A stretch of DNA of 8,775 nt from an uncultured Collinsella sp. (GTDB taxonomy: Bacteria > Actinomycetota > Coriobacteriia > Coriobacteriales > Coriobacteriaceae), in the NCBI GenBank assembly GCA_900549535.1, contig UROR01000085.1:1-8775 (forward strand), in the 5' to 3' direction. The position numbers were made by a program, and so were the translations under genes. Of this stretch, positions 6,217-8,775 are shown piece after piece. The stretch's first letter is position 1. Each line of letters begins with the position of its first letter. A model generated the notes under the pieces. That model was not told the origin of the DNA. It made no database searches and saw only the letters and a program-made list of their open reading frames with translations.

Positions 6217-6244
6217 AGTGTAGCACGAGAGGGTATTCGTGCAA
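6217..6244 (-). promoter_or_regulatory. Probable promoter of the riboswitch-ribU operon
   Basis: TTGCAC (6239-6244), a 16-base spacer and TACACT (6217-6222), with TGC directly before the -10, form an extended -10 promoter candidate. The predicted start would fall near 6210, where the aptamer's P1 stem begins. That position is the best argument for it. The spacer carries the inverted repeat GCACGA-N8-TCGTGC (6223-6242), which could be an operator. Confidence 0.6.
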
Positions 6245-6289
6245 GTATGCTGAGGCTAATTTATGGCGGGAGGGGAACGCTCCAGAAAT

Positions 6290-6383
6290 GCGACCGGGAC
6301 AAGTTAACGCGATAACCACGTTCTCCGTCCACGCCAAAGTAACGCGCCTTTCGCGGCAAAGCCGCGAAACAGCGACCGGGACA
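6290..6383. repeat. Two direct copies of GCGACCGGGACA
   Basis: The 12-base sequence GCGACCGGGACA occurs at 6290-6301 and 6372-6383, each preceded by GAAA with one or two intervening bases. Between them, AAGTTAACGCG (6301-6311) and AAGTAACGCG (6337-6346) are near-copies of each other, and a perfect hairpin lies at 6349-6369. The layout suggests a duplicated or dispersed non-coding element rather than coding DNA. Whether it recurs elsewhere in the genome cannot be seen here. Confidence 0.5.
6349..6369. other. Perfect 9-bp hairpin in the groEL-ribU spacer
   Basis: TTTCGCGGC (6349-6357) and GCCGCGAAA (6361-6369) are perfectly complementary around a 3-base loop. There is no T tract after it on either strand, apart from the Ts within the stem. 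It could stop or protect the groEL transcript, or be the core of the repeat element around it. Confidence 0.4.
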
Positions 6384-6424
6384 CGTATCCCTATCGACCA
6401 CATCCTTCTCCGCCCGCCGACCTC

Positions 6425-6518
6425 AAGGCCGTAAACGCAGGGAATCCGAGGACGTTCCGGAGAGAAGCCCCGTCACGCCCCCGGATTCCCGGTGGGAGTT
6501 CTAGACCTTGTCGGCCTT
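6425..6518 (-). other. Structured 3' region of the groEL transcript
   Basis: CGGATTCCC (6482-6490) and GGGAATCCG (6440-6448) form a perfect 9-bp stem around 33 bases that contain a further GACG/CGTC pair. Outside it, AAGGCCG (6512-6518, overlapping the groEL stop) can pair with CGGCCTT (6425-6431). Part of the same strand (GCCGAC, 6510-6515) can instead pair with GTCGGC (6416-6421), so two folds compete. No T tract follows; it may be a factor-dependent end or a stabilising structure. Confidence 0.45.
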
Positions 6519-8154
6519 AGTACATACCGCCGCCCTGCTGACCAGCGGTAGCAGCAGCGATAGCGTCCTCAAGCTGAGTGTTCTTGGGCACATCGGAGAC
6601 GGTAGCCTCGGTGATGAGGATCAGGCTGGCGACAGAAGCAGCGTTCTGCAGGGTGACGCGGCTGACCTTGACGGGGTCGAGGACGCCCATCTCGATCATG
6701 TCGCCCCACTCGCCGTTGGCAGAGTTGAGACCCTGGCCGGCGGGCAGCTCGGCAACCTTGTCGACCACGACAGCGCCCTCAAAGCCAGCGTTCTTGGCGA
6801 TGGTAGCGACCGGAGCGGTCAGAGCCTTCTTGACGATGTCGACACCGATCTTCTCCTCGGGGTCGTCAATCTCGACAGCATCGAGCGCAGGAGCAGCGTC
6901 CATGAAGGCGACGCCGCCACCGGCGACAATGCCCTCCTCGACAGCAGCACGGGTAGCCTGCAGGGCGTCCTCGACGCGGTGCTTGATCTCCTTGAGCTCG
7001 GACTCGGTAGCAGCGCCGACCTTGATGACGGCAACGCCACCGGAGAGCTTGGCCAGGCGCTCCTGGAGCTTCTCGCGGTCGAAGTCAGAGGAGGTGTTCT
7101 CCATCTCGCCCTTGATCTGAGCGATGCGAGCGTCGATGGCCTCCTTGGAGCCAGCGCCGCCGACGACGACGGTGTTGTCCTTGGAGATGGTGACGGACTT
7201 AGCGGTACCGAGCATATCGGCGGTGATGTCAGCGACCTTCACGCCCAGCTCGTCCAGAGCGGCCTGGCCACCGGTGAGGACGGCGATGTCCTCGAGGATG
7301 CGCTTGCGGCGATCGCCGTAGCCCGGAGCCTTGACGGCGCAGACGTTGAGAGCGCCACGGATCTTGTTGAGGACCAGGGTAGGCAGAGCCTCGCCGTCGA
7401 TGTCCTCAGCGATGATGAGCAGGCCACGGCCAGCGCGCTGGACAGCCTCGAGAACGGGCATGATGTCCTGAACGCTGGAGATCTTCTGGTCGGTGATGAG
7501 GATGTACGGATCCTTCATCACGGCCTCCATGCGGTCGTTGTCCGTGACGAAGTAAGCGGAGACATAGCCCTTGTCGAACTGCATGCCCTCGACGGTGTCG
7601 ATGGTGATGTCGAACGTCTGGGAATCCTCGACGGTGATGACGCCGTCCTTGCCCACGACCTCCATGGCCTCGGCGATCTTCTCGCCGACCTCGGGGTCAC
7701 CGGCAGAGATGGTACCGACGGAAGCAATCTGCTCCTTGGTCTCGACCGGCTTGGCCTGCTTCTTCATCTCGGCGACGGCGGCGTTGACGGCCTTGTCGAT
7801 GCCGCGACGGATGGCCAGCGGGTTAGCGCCAGCAGCAACGTTGCGCAGACCGTCGTTGACGATGGCCTGAGCGAGCAGGGTTGCGGTGGTGGTGCCGTCA
7901 CCCACGGTGTCGTTGGTCTTGGTGGCGACCTCCTTCACCAGCTGGGCGCCCATGTTCTCGATGTTGTCCTCGAGCTCAATCTCCTTGGCGACGGAAACGC
8001 CGTCGTTGGTGATGGTCGGAGCACCGAACGTACGCTGCAGCGCAACGTAGCGACCCTTGGGGCCCATGGTGACGGTTACGGCGTCGGCCAGAGTGTTGAC
8101 GCCCTTGGCAAGCTTAGCGCGGGCATCGGTGTTGAACGTAATGTTCTTTGCCAT
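6517..8154 (-). CDS. groEL: GroEL, 60-kDa chaperonin (Hsp60)
   Basis: GroEL forms the double seven-subunit ring that folds proteins in the cytoplasm with ATP and the GroES lid. The 545-residue length is normal. The equatorial ATP site shows VTMGPKGRYVAL (28-39), D51 in TNDG, and GDGTTTAT (85-92). The essential catalytic aspartate corresponds to D396 in VEDAL, followed by AAVEEGIVAGGG (403-414). The apical domain lies at about 190-375 and includes KAPGYGDRRK (275-284). The C-terminus is a short QQGGGMY tail rather than the His-rich tail of some actinobacterial GroEL1 proteins. The ATG at 8154 follows GGAGG by 10 bases. It lies 96 bases after groES in the classic operon. Codon use is strongly biased to C/G-ending codons, as expected for high expression. 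This also explains the long open frame on the opposite strand. Confidence 0.98.
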   Translation of the reverse strand: MAKNITFNTDARAKLAKGVNTLADAVTVTMGPKGRYVALQRTFGAPTITNDGVSVAKEIELEDNIENMGAQLVKEVATKTNDTVGDGTTTATLLAQAIVNDGLRNVAAGANPLAIRRGIDKAVNAAVAEMKKQAKPVETKEQIASVGTISAGDPEVGEKIAEAMEVVGKDGVITVEDSQTFDITIDTVEGMQFDKGYVSAYFVTDNDRMEAVMKDPYILITDQKISSVQDIMPVLEAVQRAGRGLLIIAEDIDGEALPTLVLNKIRGALNVCAVKAPGYGDRRKRILEDIAVLTGGQAALDELGVKVADITADMLGTAKSVTISKDNTVVVGGAGSKEAIDARIAQIKGEMENTSSDFDREKLQERLAKLSGGVAVIKVGAATESELKEIKHRVEDALQATRAAVEEGIVAGGGVAFMDAAPALDAVEIDDPEEKIGVDIVKKALTAPVATIAKNAGFEGAVVVDKVAELPAGQGLNSANGEWGDMIEMGVLDPVKVSRVTLQNAASVASLILITEATVSDVPKNTQLEDAIAAATAGQQGGGMY

Positions 8155-8250
8155 GGTAGGTAATCCTCCAAAAGAAATGTGACTCGCGTCGCCGCTTCCG
8201 AGTCCTATGCGGCGGGCGCGTTCAAAGACGAATCAGAGATTCTGACGAGA

Positions 8251-8544
8251 CTAGGCCTCGACGACAGCGTAGATGTCGTCGGCGCGCATCAGCAGATACT
8301 TCTCGCCGTCGACCTTGACCTCGTTGCCACCGAACTTACCGTAGATGACAACGTCACCGACCTTGACGTCCATGGGGATGCGCTCACCCTTGTCGTTGAC
8401 CTTGCCGGCGCCAACGGCAACGATGGTGCCGCGCTGCGGCTTCTCCTGGGCGTTGCTGGCGATGTACAGACCAGAAGCGGTCTTCTGCTCGGCCTCGTCG
8501 GGCTTGACCAGAACACGATCTGCAAGCGGCTTCAAAGACGACAT
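8251..8544 (-). CDS. groES: GroES, 10-kDa co-chaperonin
   Basis: GroES is the seven-subunit lid that closes the GroEL chamber. The 97-residue protein begins with the typical LKPLADRVLVKP (4-15). The mobile loop (about 16-33, EAEQKTASGLYIAS) ends in the hydrophobic GLYIAS segment that contacts GroEL. QRGTIVAVGAGK, the roof-hairpin region NDKGERIPM, and VKVGDVVIYGKFGG follow, and the end is YLLMRADDIYAVVE. The ATG at 8544 has a strong AAAGGAGGAG (8551-8560) with a 6-base spacer. It is the first gene of the groES-groEL operon; its leader carries a stem-loop and, farther up, palindromes that may be heat-shock control sites. Confidence 0.98.
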   Translation of the reverse strand: MSSLKPLADRVLVKPDEAEQKTASGLYIASNAQEKPQRGTIVAVGAGKVNDKGERIPMDVKVGDVVIYGKFGGNEVKVDGEKYLLMRADDIYAVVEA

Positions 8545-8566
8545 GCTTGTCTCCTCCTTTTTGGGC

Positions 8567-8585
8567 CGCGTGGTTATGCCACGCG
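8567..8585 (-). other. Stem-loop in the groES leader
   Basis: CGCGTGG and CCACGCG form a perfect 7-bp stem with a 5-base loop, six bases upstream of the groES ribosome-binding site. There is no T tract after it on the minus strand. It may keep the binding site free, stabilise the mRNA, or influence translation with temperature; none of these is shown. Confidence 0.4.
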
Positions 8586-8636
8586 AATTAACCCTTTTTG
8601 TTTGCGTACGCGTTGAATGGTACCCACGAATGGCGG

Positions 8637-8642
8637 GTTATA
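8637..8642 (-). promoter_or_regulatory. Candidate -10 element of the groES promoter
   Basis: TATAAC on the minus strand is the best -10-like hexamer in the leader, about 93 bases before the groES ATG. No good -35 lies 16-18 bases upstream; TTGACT (8651-8656) is too close, with an 8-base gap. The call is weak. Confidence 0.3.
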
Positions 8643-8653
8643 CAACACGGAGT

Positions 8654-8672
8654 CAAAAAATCTTATTTTTTG
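8654..8672. repeat. A/T-rich perfect palindrome upstream of groES
   Basis: CAAAAAAT and ATTTTTTG form 8-bp arms around a 3-base centre. Such a run is conspicuous in this GC-rich DNA. It overlaps the CIRCE-like repeat by three bases. It could be an operator, an UP-element-like tract, or a weak terminator of an upstream transcript. Confidence 0.4.
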
Positions 8673-8696
8673 GCACTTAGATTTTCTGAATGCCGG
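8670..8696. promoter_or_regulatory. Degenerate CIRCE-like inverted repeat (possible HrcA operator)
   Basis: TTGGCACTT, nine bases, then GAATGCCGG matches the CIRCE consensus (TTAGCACTC-N9-GAGTGCTAA) at 12 of 18 positions, seven in one arm and five in the other, with the exact 9-base spacer. HrcA/CIRCE control of groESL is common in bacteria, including Actinomycetota. Against it, the mismatches are many and the site lies about 125-150 bases upstream of the start codon, farther than usual. Confidence 0.33.
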
Positions 8697-8775
8697 GGGA
8701 TAACTTAGAAGTGGCTCCCGGGGCGGACCGGAGGGCATGAAGTTTGCTGCTCTACAGTCCTGCGCAAGACGGAAA

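Larger units (their letters stand above)
6212..6516. other. Gene-free region between groEL and the FMN riboswitch
   Basis: No credible gene lies here; a minus-strand frame of 110 codons crosses both this region and the riboswitch and does not look like protein. It holds, from high to low coordinates, a foldable groEL 3' region, a direct-repeat pair around a hairpin, and the ribU promoter. No hairpin followed by a clear T tract was found, so the end of the groEL transcript is not obvious. Confidence 0.7.

Noticed and set aside
6071..6403. A 110-codon minus-strand frame upstream of ribU
   Set aside because: It runs through the FMN riboswitch and the hairpin/repeat region; conserved RNA structure explains the sequence and the translation has no protein-like pattern.
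6217..6516. An intrinsic terminator for groEL
   Set aside because: Several stems are present, but none is followed by a proper T tract, so they are listed as structures and not as a terminator.
6508..8163. A 551-codon open frame on the plus strand, opposite groEL
   Set aside because: It mirrors groEL almost end to end. Strong codon bias in groEL leaves few stop codons on the other strand; the predicted protein is a low-complexity run of Asp, Leu, Gly and Val, a known artefact of chaperonin genes.
8574..8774. An open minus-strand frame reading through the groES leader from the right edge
   Set aside because: It has no start in view, uses rare AGA, ATA and TTA codons unlike the neighbours, and runs through the palindromes; probably chance.
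8737..8775. Possible start of a plus-strand gene (MKFAALQSCARRK) at the right edge
   Set aside because: Only 13 codons are visible, GGAGG is just two bases from the ATG, and no promoter is seen. It cannot be supported, though a divergent gene or a repeat at the edge is possible.

Overview
The window looks like part of a GC-rich actinomycetotal chromosome, most likely from the Coriobacteriia (Collinsella or a close relative). This rests on base composition, gene content and protein style; no 16S or marker comparison was possible. Every gene I can support is on the minus strand, so transcription runs from high to low coordinates. No mobile element, CRISPR array, tRNA or rRNA was seen.

In transcription order, the first unit is the chaperonin operon groES (8251-8544) and groEL (6517-8154). 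It is preceded by a leader of about 230 bases holding a stem-loop, an A/T palindrome and a degenerate CIRCE-like inverted repeat. The 305 bases after the groEL aptamer-side spacer (6212-6516) have no gene. They contain a foldable groEL 3' region, a pair of 12-base direct repeats flanking a perfect 9-bp hairpin, and the promoter of the next unit.

The second unit is a vitamin B2 uptake operon. A clear FMN riboswitch (about 6023-6211) sits directly in front of ribU (the riboflavin-binding S component). This is followed, with overlapping stop and start codons, by a fused double ATPase EcfA1-EcfA2 and by ecfT. The whole ECF transporter, energising module included, is therefore under one FMN sensor. 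Two tandem paralogous PNPOx-like split-barrel genes, a fold that usually binds FMN, follow 30 bases after ecfT and probably share the transcript. A 15-bp hairpin at 1694-1756 closes the unit.

The third unit is the start of an arginine biosynthesis operon: argC (462-1532) and the 5' part of argJ (1-327, cut by the window edge). Upstream of argC are two ArgR-type operator sequences with centres exactly 21 bp apart. A terminator-like hairpin with a T tract lies between argC and argJ.

Nothing here is a wholly unknown gene system. The most unusual points are the FMN control of a complete ECF transporter plus probable flavoproteins, the loss of the second A-R-G motif in EcfT, and several unexplained palindromes in the regulatory regions.
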